From NCBI RefSeq assembly GCF_007990205.1, contig NZ_BJWE01000015.1, positions 1 through 40,210 of the forward strand: a stretch of 40,210 nucleotides of DNA, written 5' to 3'. The position numbers and the translations under genes were made by a program. Under the pieces are notes generated by a model, which made no database searches, was not told where the DNA came from, and was given only the letters and a program-made list of their open reading frames with translations. This document shows, piece by piece, positions 18,709 to 29,417 of this stretch (its first letter is position 1; each line of letters begins with the position of its first letter). This DNA comes from Pediococcus parvulus (lineage in GTDB: Bacteria > Bacillota > Bacilli > Lactobacillales > Lactobacillaceae).

Positions 18709-19395
18709 ATGAAGTATGGCGTAATTTGTGCGATGGAAGAAGAAATTAAAAGTTTACACAGTGCATTAACAGTAACAAACGAGACTGACATTAATGGGAT
18801 TACTTTTTATGAAGGAACAATTCAAAATACCGAGGTTGTTTTGGTGCGTTCTGGAATTGGTAAAGTTGAGGCTGGGATCACGGCGGCTTTATTAGTCACA
18901 AATTTCAAAGTGGATGCTTTAATCCATTCCGGTTCTGCGGGTGGGATTGGTAAAGAATTGTCTGTGGGTGATGTGGTTGTTTCTACCCAGACCCTCTATC
19001 ATGATGTTGATGCGACTGCATTTGGTTATAAACTAGGACAATTACCAGGTCAACCTGCTCGTTTTGATGCAGATCCTAAGTTAGTAGCTGAAATTGTGGA
19101 CGCTGGTCATAAAACAGGATTAACGGTAAAAAAAGGTCTAATCGTTACTGGTGATCAATTTATTAGTAGTTCAGACAAAATTCAAACTATTTTGAATAAC
19201 TTTCCTGATGCACTTTGTTGTGAAATGGAAGGCTGTGCAATCGGGCAGGTTGCCCACCAATTCAATGTGCCATTCGTGGTCATTCGCGCAATGTCAGATG
19301 TTGGCGATGAAAATGCTGGCGTGTCTTTTGATGATTTTATTATTGATGCTGGCAAACGCTCAGCTAAGATGCTGTTAGCGTTATTTGAGAATTAA
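18709..19395 (+). CDS. mtnN: 5'-methylthioadenosine/S-adenosylhomocysteine nucleosidase
   Basis: MtnN (Pfs) removes adenine from methylthioadenosine and S-adenosylhomocysteine, recycling products of SAM-dependent reactions and feeding the activated methyl cycle. The 228-residue protein has the family-start ICAMEEEI, the HSGSAGGIG phosphate loop, VTGDQFISS, CCEMEGCAIGQV, and the catalytic-Asp region RAMSDVGDE. Full length. The ribosome binding site is GAGGAATAGGAA. It lies between the tail-anchored protein and the cysteine desulfurase. Confidence 0.96.
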   Translation: MKYGVICAMEEEIKSLHSALTVTNETDINGITFYEGTIQNTEVVLVRSGIGKVEAGITAALLVTNFKVDALIHSGSAGGIGKELSVGDVVVSTQTLYHDVDATAFGYKLGQLPGQPARFDADPKLVAEIVDAGHKTGLTVKKGLIVTGDQFISSSDKIQTILNNFPDALCCEMEGCAIGQVAHQFNVPFVVIRAMSDVGDENAGVSFDDFIIDAGKRSAKMLLALFEN

Positions 19396-19428
19396 AAGAA
19401 TTTTTGAAAAATGAGTAGGAGAATTGAA

Positions 19429-20592
19429 ATGAAGCAAGTTTATTTTGATAATGCAGCAACCACGCCCATGGCACTAGAAGTGGTTAAAAAAATCACTTCA
19501 GAAATGAGTCAAGACTTTGGTAATGCTTCCAGTACACATGCGTTTGGACGGAAGGCACGAATGGTATTAGATCAGAGTCGTCAGGTGATTGCAGACAGTA
19601 TTAATGCCAATGAAGATGAAATTATCTTTACAAGTGGCGGAACTGAAAGTGATAATACGGCGATTATGCAAACTGCAATTGCTCGTCAATCGCTTGGTAA
19701 ACATATCATCACGACAGCGATTGAACATCCTGCAGTTCTGAAACCTTTAGCTTATTTAGAATCAATCGGTTATGAAGTGACTTATTTACCAGTTGACCAG
19801 GAAGGTCTAATTAGTTTGGATGATTTAAAGGCTGCGTTACGTGATGATACGATCCTAGTTTCTATCATGACGGGGAATAATGAAGTGGGCAGTCACATGC
19901 CAATTCATGAAATTGGGGAGATCTTAAAGGATCATCAAGCTTGGTTTCATACCGATGCGGTACAGGCTTATGGTTTGTTGGATATTGATGTTAAACGCGA
20001 CCACATTGATTTAATGTCAACCTCTGCACATAAATTGAATGGTCCTAAGTTCTTAGGTTTCTTATACAAAAGGGATGGTGTCAACTTCCCAAGTTTCCTA
20101 AAGGGTGGCGAACAAGAAGATAAGCGCCGAGCAGGTACCGAGAATGTGCCAGGCATAGCTGGATTTGCAAAAGCAGTTTCTTTATTAACCCCAGAAGTAA
20201 AATCTGAGATGCAGACGAAGTATCAAGGTTTCAAACAACAAATTATTGATGGCCTGAAACAAGCTGACATTGATTTTGAGATAAATGGTACATTGGATCC
20301 CAACAATTTACAGCATGTATTTAATCTTTGGATTAGGGGTGTTTCAACCTACGTGATGCAAACTAACTTGGATCTGAATGGAATTGCAGTGTCTGGTGGT
20401 TCTGCATGTACCGCGGGTAGTTTAGAACCATCCCACGTGTTAATTGCAATGTATGGAAAAGAGTCACCACGCATTGGGGAATCCATTCGAATTAGTTTTG
20501 GAAAATATAATACAAGTGAAGATGTAGATTATTTAGTTGATAATTTAGTTCAAATTATTCAGCGTTTAAAAACTAAGGAGGCTGTGAAATAA
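19429..20592 (+). CDS. Cysteine desulfurase (IscS/NifS-like)
   Basis: This PLP enzyme takes sulfur from cysteine as a protein persulfide. The 387-residue protein has YFDNAATTP at the start, SGGTESDN, the PLP lysine K202 in SAHKLNGPK, and the catalytic cysteine C327 in the short GGSACTAGS loop. AGGAG (19417-19421) lies 7 nt before the ATG at 19429; the upstream ATG at 19411 lacks a site. It overlaps DUF1831 by one base (TAATG), and mnmA is next on the same strand, so its sulfur probably goes to tRNA thiolation. No scaffold protein IscU is nearby. Confidence 0.95.
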   Translation: MKQVYFDNAATTPMALEVVKKITSEMSQDFGNASSTHAFGRKARMVLDQSRQVIADSINANEDEIIFTSGGTESDNTAIMQTAIARQSLGKHIITTAIEHPAVLKPLAYLESIGYEVTYLPVDQEGLISLDDLKAALRDDTILVSIMTGNNEVGSHMPIHEIGEILKDHQAWFHTDAVQAYGLLDIDVKRDHIDLMSTSAHKLNGPKFLGFLYKRDGVNFPSFLKGGEQEDKRRAGTENVPGIAGFAKAVSLLTPEVKSEMQTKYQGFKQQIIDGLKQADIDFEINGTLDPNNLQHVFNLWIRGVSTYVMQTNLDLNGIAVSGGSACTAGSLEPSHVLIAMYGKESPRIGESIRISFGKYNTSEDVDYLVDNLVQIIQRLKTKEAVK

Positions 20593-20933
20593 TGGCATTT
20601 ACAACAGAAGTAAAAGTTGATGGTGATCACGATACGTATAAGATAAGTCCGGAAGTAAAGAAGTACACGTTAAGAGACTTGGGCTTCATCGTTTCTAATG
20701 GAGGTAACTTTGTGTTTGAACGATCTTTGGATCCGACTTCTCCATACAAACAAGGAAACAAATTACGCATTATCTTTGCTAAAGATTTAAGTGGCTTTAA
20801 AATGTCAGTAACGACGGCTAATGGTTTGAAGCGGGTCAATATTTTTAACAAAGAAAATGACCAACCACTTGTGGAACAGTATCACTACATTTTAGATGAT
20901 ATGGTTACCCGTGAAGTTTTTGTCAAAGCTTAG
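20592..20933 (+). CDS. DUF1831 family protein
   Basis: The 113-residue soluble protein matches DUF1831, a lactic acid bacteria family usually found between a cysteine desulfurase gene and mnmA. The sequence is mixed alpha/beta with no cysteine and no clear catalytic motif; a YTLRDLGF segment and the RSLDPTSPY segment are notable. Start and stop are coupled to the desulfurase through TAATG. A role as partner or adaptor of the desulfurase in tRNA thiolation is an inference from context only. A terminator follows. Confidence 0.85.
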   Translation: MAFTTEVKVDGDHDTYKISPEVKKYTLRDLGFIVSNGGNFVFERSLDPTSPYKQGNKLRIIFAKDLSGFKMSVTTANGLKRVNIFNKENDQPLVEQYHYILDDMVTREVFVKA

Positions 20934-20940
20934 TTCGAAG

Positions 20941-20976
20941 GATTATGCCATAGTTTGAGTTGGTATAATCTTTTTT
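20941..20976 (+). terminator. Terminator after DUF1831
   Basis: GATTATGCCA (20941-20950) pairs with TGGTATAATC (20961-20970), one wobble, 10-nt loop, then a T-run. It separates the nudix-to-DUF1831 operon from mnmA. Confidence 0.88.
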
Positions 20977-21040
20977 ATGTCATTAAATTGCGATTGTTGT
21001 TCAACGTTTCAGATTAAACTAACTAATAAATAGTAAATGC

Positions 21041-21069
21041 TTTTCAGGATTTGCTTACTTTGTTATAAT
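21041..21069 (+). promoter_or_regulatory. Candidate mnmA promoter
   Basis: TTTTCA (21041-21046), 17 nt, and a consensus TATAAT (21064-21069). The leader would be about 65 nt and includes a small perfect hairpin, AGATTC-TCCA-GAATCT (21102-21117), shortly before the start codons. Confidence 0.55.
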
Positions 21070-21103
21070 GGTCGTTACTGGATGTTGCGACCTTCAATCG
21101 TAG

Positions 21104-22267
<1,164 letters not shown>

Positions 22268-22276
22268 AAATTAAAA

Positions 22277-22322
22277 TAAAAGGCCGTTTGCAATTCCATG
22301 GGGAAGCGTAAACGGCTTTTGT
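22277..22322 (+). terminator. Terminator after mnmA
   Basis: AAAGGCCGTTT pairs with AAACGGCTTTT around GCCGTTT (22283-22289) and AAACGGC (22310-22316), followed by Ts. Confidence 0.88.
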
Positions 22323-22327
22323 TTACT

Positions 22328-22356
22328 TTGAATTTTCTGCGCTAGACTGGCATAAT
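22328..22356 (+). promoter_or_regulatory. Candidate promoter of the phosphatase-TPR-recD2 operon
   Basis: TTGAAT (22328-22333), 17 nt, CATAAT (22351-22356), with a TGG just before the -10. Both hexamers are near consensus. Confidence 0.65.
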
Positions 22357-22388
22357 AGTTTTAGCAATAGATGAAAAGGAAGATTAAG

Positions 22389-23063
22389 TTGACTAAATTA
22401 TATTTTATTCGCCACGGAAAAACTGAATGGAATCAGGAAGGCCGTTATCAGGGTGCACGAGGAGATTCACCACTCCTGAAGGAAAGTTACAAGGAGATTG
22501 ATGCCTTGGCTAAGCATCTAAGTTTAACTGCTTTTCGTCATATATATGTGAGCCCAGTTCGACGTGCTCGTGTTACGGGTAATACTTTACAACATGATTT
22601 GGATGAACTTCAGGGTCATCCAACGCCGCTGACAATTGCAAGTCGGTTGCGTGAGTTTAATTTGGGTAAAATGGAAGGTATGAAGTTTACGGATGTTAAA
22701 AAGAAATATCCACGCGAATTTGATGATTTTCAGAATCATCCCGATCAATATGATCCACGGGCCATTCAAGGGGAGTCATTTCCACAACTTATCCAACGAA
22801 TGAAACCGTCTATTCATCGAATTACAGATATCTATCGCCAACCTACGGATAATGTGTTGATTGTCAGTCACGGAGCAGCCTTGAACGCGTTGGTGAATAC
22901 ACTGCTAGGTACTGATTTGCAGGATTTGCGTAAACGGGGCGGCCTATCAAATACAAGTACGACAATTTTAGAGACTTTTGATGCTGGCCAAACATTTTCA
23001 TTAATTAAATGGAATGATACAAGTTATATTGCCCGCAAGGCTGACCCGACTGATATGATTTGA
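22389..23063 (+). CDS. Histidine phosphatase (phosphoglycerate mutase-like) family protein
   Basis: Members of this superfamily dephosphorylate small molecules or sugars through a phosphohistidine. The 224-residue protein has the catalytic RHG motif at the start (YFIRHGKTEWN), SPVRRARVT, and VSHGAALNAL near the end, which carries the second catalytic His. The substrate cannot be told; it may be a cofactor-independent phosphatase rather than a true mutase. AAGGAAG (22376-22382) lies 6 nt before the TTG at 22389, so I prefer this start over the ATG at 22371, which overlaps that site. Confidence 0.9.
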   Translation: MTKLYFIRHGKTEWNQEGRYQGARGDSPLLKESYKEIDALAKHLSLTAFRHIYVSPVRRARVTGNTLQHDLDELQGHPTPLTIASRLREFNLGKMEGMKFTDVKKKYPREFDDFQNHPDQYDPRAIQGESFPQLIQRMKPSIHRITDIYRQPTDNVLIVSHGAALNALVNTLLGTDLQDLRKRGGLSNTSTTILETFDAGQTFSLIKWNDTSYIARKADPTDMI

Positions 23064-23070
23064 GGTAAAC

Positions 23071-23769
23071 ATGACAGAAAAAAAAGATTTAAAACGCGAA
23101 GCATCCAAACAAAAAGCTCAAAAAGCAGCATCATTGTTAGTTCAAGCAATTGACGCAAAACCAGATGATTTTCATCGCTATTATAATTTAGGCGTTTTTT
23201 TGACCCAAGCAAACAGTTTTGAGCAAGCAGAAGAATTGTATATGAAAGCTTTAGGACGTTTTCAAAAGAACAGTCAAGCACAAAATACGTTGCACTATGG
23301 TTTAGGGAATACGTATTACGAGGCTGGCGAGTTCAAAAAAGCCTTAGTTCAGTTTCAGTTGGTCAAAGATTCATCGCTTAAAAGTGATGCTTATTTGATG
23401 ATTGCTCAAACTTATGTCGCACAAGATGATTATAAAACTGCTTTGGCATTTGTGCTAACTGCACAGGCCAAACATCAACAAGATCCAACGATCAATGGGT
23501 TAATTGGTGAGATTTTCTTAGCATTGGGAGATTTTGCTCATGCCGAGAGTTACTATGATCAGGCTCTTCATGCCAACGAAAAAAATGGCAAGTATCAATT
23601 TGAACGCGGATTAATTGCTTTGGTACAGGGTGAAAAAGAAACTGAGTACTTTAAAAAAGCAAAACAATTAGATCCAGCTTATTTTAAAAAAGGTCAACAG
23701 CGCCTTGAAGATATCGAGAAATTTATCCAAACGCGTGATCAAGATGCTAAAACAAAGGATGATAAGTAA
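23071..23769 (+). CDS. Tetratricopeptide repeat protein
   Basis: The 232-residue protein consists of TPR-like helical repeats from about residue 28 to 210: YYNLGVFLTQANSFEQAEELY, LHYGLGNTYYEAGEFKKALV, AYLMIAQTYVAQDDYKTALA, and GLIGEIFLALGDFAHAESYY. Such repeats serve protein-protein contact; no enzymatic motif is present. GAGG precedes the start, 7 bp after the phosphatase gene. Its stop overlaps the recD2 start (TAATG), so the two proteins are made together and may work together; that is inference. Confidence 0.88.
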   Translation: MTEKKDLKREASKQKAQKAASLLVQAIDAKPDDFHRYYNLGVFLTQANSFEQAEELYMKALGRFQKNSQAQNTLHYGLGNTYYEAGEFKKALVQFQLVKDSSLKSDAYLMIAQTYVAQDDYKTALAFVLTAQAKHQQDPTINGLIGEIFLALGDFAHAESYYDQALHANEKNGKYQFERGLIALVQGEKETEYFKKAKQLDPAYFKKGQQRLEDIEKFIQTRDQDAKTKDDK

Positions 23770-26297
23770 TGCCAAACGAATCGCTTAATTTATTTGATGA
23801 AGATTCGCAAAATACTGAATCAATTAAAACGGAACCTCAGTTTGTGGTGGGCAAAGTTTCTGCGATTTTTTTTGCTAGTCCGGATAGTTTTTATAAAGTT
23901 TTACTGGTAAAAATCAGTGAAACTAATTTGGAGTGGCATGAAGATGAAATCGTGGTAACCGGTAGCTTTGGTGATATTAAAGAAGAACAAGCCTATCGTT
24001 TTGTGGGTGCCACGGTTACCCATCCGAAGTATGGAACTCAGTTTCAGGCAACTAATTACGAGAGTGCCACACCAACAACGAAAGAGGGGCTAGTTGCTTA
24101 TTTATCCGGTGACGAGTTCAAAGGAATCGGTAAAAAGACGGCTGAAAAGATTGTGGCGTTACTCGGAACCGGCGCAATTGATAAAATTATTCAAGATCCA
24201 GACGTTTTAACACCTTTAAATTTTAAAAAAGAAATGCAAGCAAATTTAGTTGCCGTCCTTAAAGCTAATAATGGAATGGAACAAATCATCATTGGCTTGA
24301 ACGGTTATGGGTTCGGGAGTCAGCTAGCAGCTAGTATTTATAATAAATACCGTGAAGAAACCCTCGATATTCTGCACAAGAATCCGTATCAATTGATCGA
24401 AGATATTGATGGAATTGGTTTTAAGCGAGCTGATCAAATTGCGGAAGCTTTAGATATTTCGTTTGATGCACCGGCACGGATTGATGGCGCTATTTTAACG
24501 GCCTCGAGTGACATCAGTAATTCTAATGGTGATACCTATACTGATGCCCGTTCACTTTTAAAAACGACGTTAGGGCTATTGGAAAATAGTCGCAATCAGG
24601 CCGTTGATCCGCAAAAAGTAGCCGATGAATTAGTTAGTTTGGCTAAGGATGGCAAGGTTGTTGGGGAAGAGAATCGAATTTATCTACGCAATTTATTTGA
24701 AGCAGAATGGCAAATTGCTGAGCACGTCAAACGGTTGCATGATGCCAAAGAAACGCACACGTTTAAATCTGATGAAATTCAAGGTGCGATTGATTTAGCA
24801 CAAAAACAGTTTCACATTACCTATGATGATTCTCAACGCCAAGCTCTTTTAAAGGCAATGCAGTCAAAGTTGTTTTTACTAACCGGGGGTCCTGGAACTG
24901 GTAAAACAACCATTATTAATGGGATTGTCAAAACTTTTGCCACGTTAAATGATTTTTCTTTAGACGTCAATGAGTATCATGATAATCCGTTTCCGGTTTT
25001 ATTAGCGGCACCAACTGGACGGGCAGCTAAACGGATGAGTGAAGTGACAGGTTTACCAGCAAGTACGATTCATCGGATGCTGGGACTAACCGGTCGTGAA
25101 ACAAATCCTGACCAAGAAACGAAAGATCTTGAAGGCAGTTTGTTAATTGTGGACGAAATGTCGATGGTAGACACCTTTTTGTTTAAAACCTTGATGCGGG
25201 CAATTTCCAATAACATGAAAGTTATTTTGGTGGGCGATAAGGATCAGCTCCCATCTGTTGGTGCTGGTCAGATTTTCAATGATTTGTTGAAGAGTGAAGT
25301 TATTCCTAAGATTGAGTTAACCAAAATCTATCGACAAGATAATGGTTCAAGCATTGTGCCCCTTGCCCATGCGATTAAAGAAGGACGGCTGCCTGATGAC
25401 TTTACCAAAAACCAAAAAGATCGTTCATTTATTGCCTGTTCAACTAGTCAAGTAGATAGTGTCATTTCACAGGTCGTCCATAAGGCCGAGCAAAAAGGAT
25501 TTACCGCCCAAGATATTCAGGTTTTAGCACCGATGTATCGGGGGATGGCCGGTATCGATCGATTGAATGAATCATTGCAGAAGATCTTAAATCCTAAAAA
25601 AAACGCGCGGACCAAAGAAGTTGAATTTCGTGGCCAACACTTTCGGATTGGTGACAAAGTCCTTCAATTAGTTAATGTCCCAGAAAATAACGTTTTTAAT
25701 GGTGATATGGGGATCATTAAGGGGATTATTTCAGCTAAGGACAAAGATAATACTGATAAACAAGATAAATTAGTGATTGATTTTGACGAGACTGAAGTGA
25801 CGTATGGACGCAAGGATTGGATTCAAATTACCTTGGCATACTGTACGTCGATTCACAAATCACAGGGTAGTGAATTCAAGATGGTAATTTTGCCAATGGT
25901 TCAGCAATATTCACGGATGTTACAACGAAATTTGTTGTATACTGCAGTTTCCCGGGCAGAATCTTTGTTAATTCTCTTGGGGGATAAAACAGCCTTCGAA
26001 AAGTGCGTGAACAATTTAGCCGTTAATCGACGGACTACCTTGAAACAGCGTTTGTTAACTGTTTTTGATGGAAAACAGGTTGCAAAAACAAAATCCGATC
26101 TTTTAGTTGCGACAAAAAAAGTTGTGCCACAAGTCGAAACAGAAATAAAAGCGCCAGTCACTGCTAAAGTAGAAAAAAAATCAGGGGAATCTGCGGTACC
26201 CGACACTGTTTTAACCATCAGTAAAGTCCAAGATCAAATAATCGATCCCATGATTGGGATGGCAGGAATTACGCCGCAAAGTTTTATGAAGGCTTAA
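23769..26297 (+). CDS. recD2: ATP-dependent RecD-like DNA helicase RecD2
   Basis: RecD2 is a 5'-to-3' SF1B helicase that acts in DNA repair in bacteria without RecBC partners. The 842-residue protein has an N-terminal OB/HhH-like region with [13 protein letters not shown] and [13 protein letters not shown] (about 115-225), Walker A G373-GPGTGK-T380, the DEMSMVD helicase motif [12 protein letters not shown], and the C-terminal [10 protein letters not shown] and YTAVSRA motifs. A flexible tail (about 770-842) ends with a [15 protein letters not shown] segment. It is coupled to the TPR gene. Confidence 0.96.
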   Translation: MPNESLNLFDEDSQNTESIKTEPQFVVGKVSAIFFASPDSFYKVLLVKISETNLEWHEDEIVVTGSFGDIKEEQAYRFVGATVTHPKYGTQFQATNYESATPTTKEGLVAYLSGDEFKGIGKKTAEKIVALLGTGAIDKIIQDPDVLTPLNFKKEMQANLVAVLKANNGMEQIIIGLNGYGFGSQLAASIYNKYREETLDILHKNPYQLIEDIDGIGFKRADQIAEALDISFDAPARIDGAILTASSDISNSNGDTYTDARSLLKTTLGLLENSRNQAVDPQKVADELVSLAKDGKVVGEENRIYLRNLFEAEWQIAEHVKRLHDAKETHTFKSDEIQGAIDLAQKQFHITYDDSQRQALLKAMQSKLFLLTGGPGTGKTTIINGIVKTFATLNDFSLDVNEYHDNPFPVLLAAPTGRAAKRMSEVTGLPASTIHRMLGLTGRETNPDQETKDLEGSLLIVDEMSMVDTFLFKTLMRAISNNMKVILVGDKDQLPSVGAGQIFNDLLKSEVIPKIELTKIYRQDNGSSIVPLAHAIKEGRLPDDFTKNQKDRSFIACSTSQVDSVISQVVHKAEQKGFTAQDIQVLAPMYRGMAGIDRLNESLQKILNPKKNARTKEVEFRGQHFRIGDKVLQLVNVPENNVFNGDMGIIKGIISAKDKDNTDKQDKLVIDFDETEVTYGRKDWIQITLAYCTSIHKSQGSEFKMVILPMVQQYSRMLQRNLLYTAVSRAESLLILLGDKTAFEKCVNNLAVNRRTTLKQRLLTVFDGKQVAKTKSDLLVATKKVVPQVETEIKAPVTAKVEKKSGESAVPDTVLTISKVQDQIIDPMIGMAGITPQSFMKA

Positions 26298-26302
26298 AGG
26301 TG

Positions 26303-26331
26303 TTGCGCTTTTTTGCCAGGACTGCGATAAT
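26303..26331 (+). promoter_or_regulatory. Candidate prs promoter
   Basis: TTGCGC (26303-26308), 17 nt, GATAAT (26326-26331) with an extended -10 TGC. It starts 5 bp after the recD2 stop and gives a leader of about 30 nt. Confidence 0.6.
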
Positions 26332-26370
26332 GGTGTCGGGATAAATTTGAGAGTTTTAATGGAGGATGTC

Positions 26371-27351
26371 ATGACATCAGATAGCGCTAAGCAACGCATG
26401 AAACTTTTTACGCTAAATTCGAATCAACCGTTAGCTGAAAAAATTGCTAGAGAAGCCGGAGTTCCACTTGGTAAAGCGACTGTCAATCGTTTTAGTGATG
26501 GTGAAATTCAGGTTAATATTGATGAAAGTATCCGTGGGGCTGAAGTTTATGTAATCCAATCAATTTCAGAACCAGTAAATGATATGTTAATGGAGCTTAT
26601 GATTATGGTTGATGCGCTTCGCCGAGCAAGCGCGAGTCAAATCAATGTGGTTATTCCTTACTATGGCTATTCGCGTCAGGATCGTAAGGCACGGTCACGT
26701 GAACCCATTACTGCAAAGCTAATTGCTGATTTGCTGGAAATGGATAAGATTACTCGGGTTGTAACAATTGACTTACACGCAGCTCAAATTCAAGGCTTCT
26801 TTGATGTTCCAGTTGATCATTTAGTGGCAGCTCCATTATTGGCCAGTTATTTTACGGATCATCAGATTACAGATAATTTGGTAGTTGTATCACCTGATCA
26901 TGCGGGTGTTTCTCGTGCACGAACCATGGCGGAGTTATTAGGAACCCCGATTGCCATCATTGATAATCGGAATGTGGAATCTAGTGAGTCACTTGATGAA
27001 ATTCCTACTGAAATAATTGGTGATGTAAAGGGGAAAACCTGTATTGTCGTGGATGATATGATTGATACGGGAACCCGAATTACTATTTCGGCGACGGCTT
27101 TGAAAAATGCCGGTGCTACAAAAGTTTATGGTTGCGCAACGCATGCTATTTTCTCTAAAAACGCACCTGAAATTCTCCAAAACTCTCAGTTAGAGAAAGT
27201 TGTTGTGACCGATTCTATTCGCATTGACAAAGAAAAACAATTTGATAAACTGGTTCAAATGTCAGTTGGCCCATTAGTGGGTAATGCGATTAAGATGATT
27301 CACAACAATGAGCCATTAGAACCACTTTTTAGAAGCTCAATTAAAAACTAA
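26371..27351 (+). CDS. prs: Ribose-phosphate pyrophosphokinase
   Basis: Prs makes PRPP from ribose 5-phosphate and ATP for nucleotide, histidine and tryptophan synthesis. The 326-residue protein shows the class I features: [12 protein letters not shown], the flexible loop [16 protein letters not shown], the [14 protein letters not shown] segment, and the PRPP-binding loop VVDDMIDTG. The frame is open upstream, but GGAGG (26361-26365) lies 5 nt before the ATG at 26371. A strong terminator follows. The identity is certain. Confidence 0.97.
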   Translation: MTSDSAKQRMKLFTLNSNQPLAEKIAREAGVPLGKATVNRFSDGEIQVNIDESIRGAEVYVIQSISEPVNDMLMELMIMVDALRRASASQINVVIPYYGYSRQDRKARSREPITAKLIADLLEMDKITRVVTIDLHAAQIQGFFDVPVDHLVAAPLLASYFTDHQITDNLVVVSPDHAGVSRARTMAELLGTPIAIIDNRNVESSESLDEIPTEIIGDVKGKTCIVVDDMIDTGTRITISATALKNAGATKVYGCATHAIFSKNAPEILQNSQLEKVVVTDSIRIDKEKQFDKLVQMSVGPLVGNAIKMIHNNEPLEPLFRSSIKN

Positions 27352-27362
27352 ACATTCGTTTT

Positions 27363-27420
27363 GAAAGCATTTCTGGAGCAGTTCATCTTTTTCGATGAAT
27401 GTCTAAAGGAATGCTTTTTT
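27363..27420 (+). terminator. Terminator after prs
   Basis: AAAGCATTTC pairs with GGAATGCTTT around an inner TTCATC/GATGAA stem (27382-27398 region), followed by six Ts. Confidence 0.88.
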
Positions 27421-27492
27421 GCTGATGCCGTGGTTTTAATATGGGTAATTTAATGCTATGTTAATATTAAACATGCGTTGGAGGGATGTCTT

Positions 27493-28548
27493 TTGGATCG
27501 TATTCTAAGTTTTATGAAACGCGATGACGTTGAATTGTATACAACGTTATTTGTGATTATTCTTATTTTATTTTTATTGAAACCATTTTTGTCATTGATT
27601 TTATTTGTCGTGATTTTTTCTTTTCTTGGGCACGTGGGAACTAAAAATTTACGAAAAATTTTACCTCTGAATCAACCCTTTGCTACCGTTATTTTGTATG
27701 TGGTGACAATCGGTCTTTTTGTAATGATTGTTAGCATTGCAACCCCGCTGTTGGTCGATCAGTTTAGCGGCTTGCCTAAACTAGTTGAAGCGACAATCGA
27801 CAAACATCCCGTTTTTGACAAACAAATTTATACTTGGGCTCAAAAGGCCATTCATAACTCTTCTATTCTGAAACATAGTTCAGATTTAGCTTTGACTGGG
27901 TTAGTAAAACTGGGTCATGTCGGTCGTGGCTTAGAACATGTATTAATGGCTATTTTTTTAAGCTTTATTTTCAATTTAACCTACACTCATTTACGTAATT
28001 TTGGCCATGCTTTTTTGCATAGTCGCTATAATCGTTTGTTTATTAATGTTTATACGCTGGCTGATAAATTTATTTTGATTTTCGGAACGGTTATTGAAAC
28101 TCAGCTGATTATTTGTTCCATTAATACCATTCTCATGACTATCGGATTGTGGATCATTGGGATGCCGAGTTTACTAGTTCTGGCCTTAGTTGTTTTTGTT
28201 TTGGGCCTTATTCCGGTTGCTGGTGTGTTAATTTCACTTATTCCACTTGCGGTAATTGGCTTTTCCGTTAACGGTCTAATTACGGTCCTAGAAGTATTAA
28301 TCTTGGTTGTCCTTGTGCATGCTTTTGAATCGTACTTCTTACACCCACGGCTTATGGCAAATGCTACGGCACTGCCAATATTTGTGACTTTCATCACTTT
28401 AATCGTAAGTGATGAATTGTTTGGAACCTGGGGGTTGATTGTGGGCATTCCAATTGTGGCTTTCTTTATCGATGTCTTAGGGGTTAATATTCGCAAACAG
28501 CAACCCAAAAACATAAAGCAAAGTATTCATTCAGAAATTGATAATTAA
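27493..28548 (+). CDS. AI-2E family transporter-like membrane protein
   Basis: The 351-residue protein is strongly hydrophobic with about seven or eight membrane segments and an extracytoplasmic stretch (about 80-140). The C-terminal half has the family pattern GLIPVAGVLISLIPLAVIG and a late WGLIVGIPIVAFFID. AI-2E family members include exporters of AI-2 and Na+/H+ antiporters, so the substrate is open. GGAGGG (27480-27485) lies 7 nt before the TTG at 27493, chosen over the TTG at 27478, which overlaps the site. It stands alone between prs and the fru operon. Confidence 0.88.
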   Translation: MDRILSFMKRDDVELYTTLFVIILILFLLKPFLSLILFVVIFSFLGHVGTKNLRKILPLNQPFATVILYVVTIGLFVMIVSIATPLLVDQFSGLPKLVEATIDKHPVFDKQIYTWAQKAIHNSSILKHSSDLALTGLVKLGHVGRGLEHVLMAIFLSFIFNLTYTHLRNFGHAFLHSRYNRLFINVYTLADKFILIFGTVIETQLIICSINTILMTIGLWIIGMPSLLVLALVVFVLGLIPVAGVLISLIPLAVIGFSVNGLITVLEVLILVVLVHAFESYFLHPRLMANATALPIFVTFITLIVSDELFGTWGLIVGIPIVAFFIDVLGVNIRKQQPKNIKQSIHSEIDN

Positions 28549-28551
28549 GCT

Positions 28552-28566
28552 TTGAAAACGTTTTAT
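28552..28566 (+). promoter_or_regulatory. Candidate cre (CcpA) site before fruRKA
   Basis: TTGAAAACGTTTTAT fits the catabolite-responsive element consensus WTGNAANCGNWNNCW at all fixed positions but one. It lies 44 bp before the -35 of the fru promoter. CcpA control of a fructose operon is biologically expected; binding is inferred. Confidence 0.6.
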
Positions 28567-28610
28567 ATAATTAATTTGATAATTGACTAGTAAAAAATGA
28601 ACTTTTATGA

Positions 28611-28639
28611 TTGATTTTGAACGAAATTGGTGCTATATT
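28611..28639 (+). promoter_or_regulatory. fruRKA promoter
   Basis: TTGATT (28611-28616), 17 nt, TATATT (28634-28639), with TGC giving an extended -10. TTGATaaTTGAC (28576-28587) and TTGATtTTGAAC (28611-28622) are similar and 35 bp apart; they could be FruR half-sites. Confidence 0.7.
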
Positions 28640-28661
28640 ACTATAGGCAGGTGAAATGAAA

Positions 28662-29417
28662 GTGTTTACAGAAGAAAGACAACAAGCAATAATCAAACAG
28701 CTTAATCGAGATGGCATCGTCAAACTTCAAGAACTGGTGCAAACGTTAGACTGCTCAATTTCTACGGTGCGCCGTGATTTGCAAGAGTTAGAAGATCAGG
28801 GAAAACTTGTGCGTGTTCATGGTGGGGCAACCCAAATTACTACTTTGCAAAGCGAACCAGGTGTTTTAGAAAAGTCTTCCAAAAACGTTCAGGCGAAGCA
28901 AAAAATCGCTAAATTGGCTGTTCAACAGATTAGGGCTGATGAAGTTATCTATTTGGATGCAGGGACGTCGACTGAAGCGATGATTCCGTTTATGACAACT
29001 TTAAGCTCTGTTCTGGTAGTCACAAATGGTGTGCAATTGGCTTCAAAGTTAGCAGACATTAATGTGAAAACTTATTTATTAGGTTGTGAACTTAAAAACA
29101 CCACTAAGGCCATCATTGGTGCGGATGTAGTCGAAACGATCAAAAACTTTCGGTTTAACCAGGCATTCATGGGCGTGAACGGGGTTCATCCTAAATACGG
29201 GTTTACAACTCCGGACCCAAATGAAGCGGCTGTGAAGCGGGCCGTTCTAGCTCAAAGTGAGTTAGGATATTTTCTTGCAGATAAAAGTAAATTAAACGAA
29301 GTGTCGTTTGCGAAAGTTGCTGAACTAGGTGCTGGTGTTTTACTTACTGATGAGCACGATAAAGAAGTTTTACAAGAATTTGATCAGACAAAAAGAATAA
29401 TGGAGGCTGAAAAATGA
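28662..29417 (+). CDS. fruR: DeoR-family regulator of fructose metabolism FruR
   Basis: FruR is expected to repress the fructose operon and to be released by fructose 1-phosphate. The 251-residue protein has an N-terminal DeoR helix-turn-helix (about 1-55) with the hallmark CSISTVRRDLQELEDQG and VRVHGGA, and a DeoR sugar-phosphate sensor domain with YLDAGTS and GVHPKYGFTTPDPNEAAVKR. AGGTGA (28649-28654) lies 7 nt before the GTG at 28662, which gives the family-typical start MFTEERQ; the ATG at 28656 is too close. It overlaps fruK by 4 nt. Confidence 0.92.
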   Translation: MFTEERQQAIIKQLNRDGIVKLQELVQTLDCSISTVRRDLQELEDQGKLVRVHGGATQITTLQSEPGVLEKSSKNVQAKQKIAKLAVQQIRADEVIYLDAGTSTEAMIPFMTTLSSVLVVTNGVQLASKLADINVKTYLLGCELKNTTKAIIGADVVETIKNFRFNQAFMGVNGVHPKYGFTTPDPNEAAVKRAVLAQSELGYFLADKSKLNEVSFAKVAELGAGVLLTDEHDKEVLQEFDQTKRIMEAEK

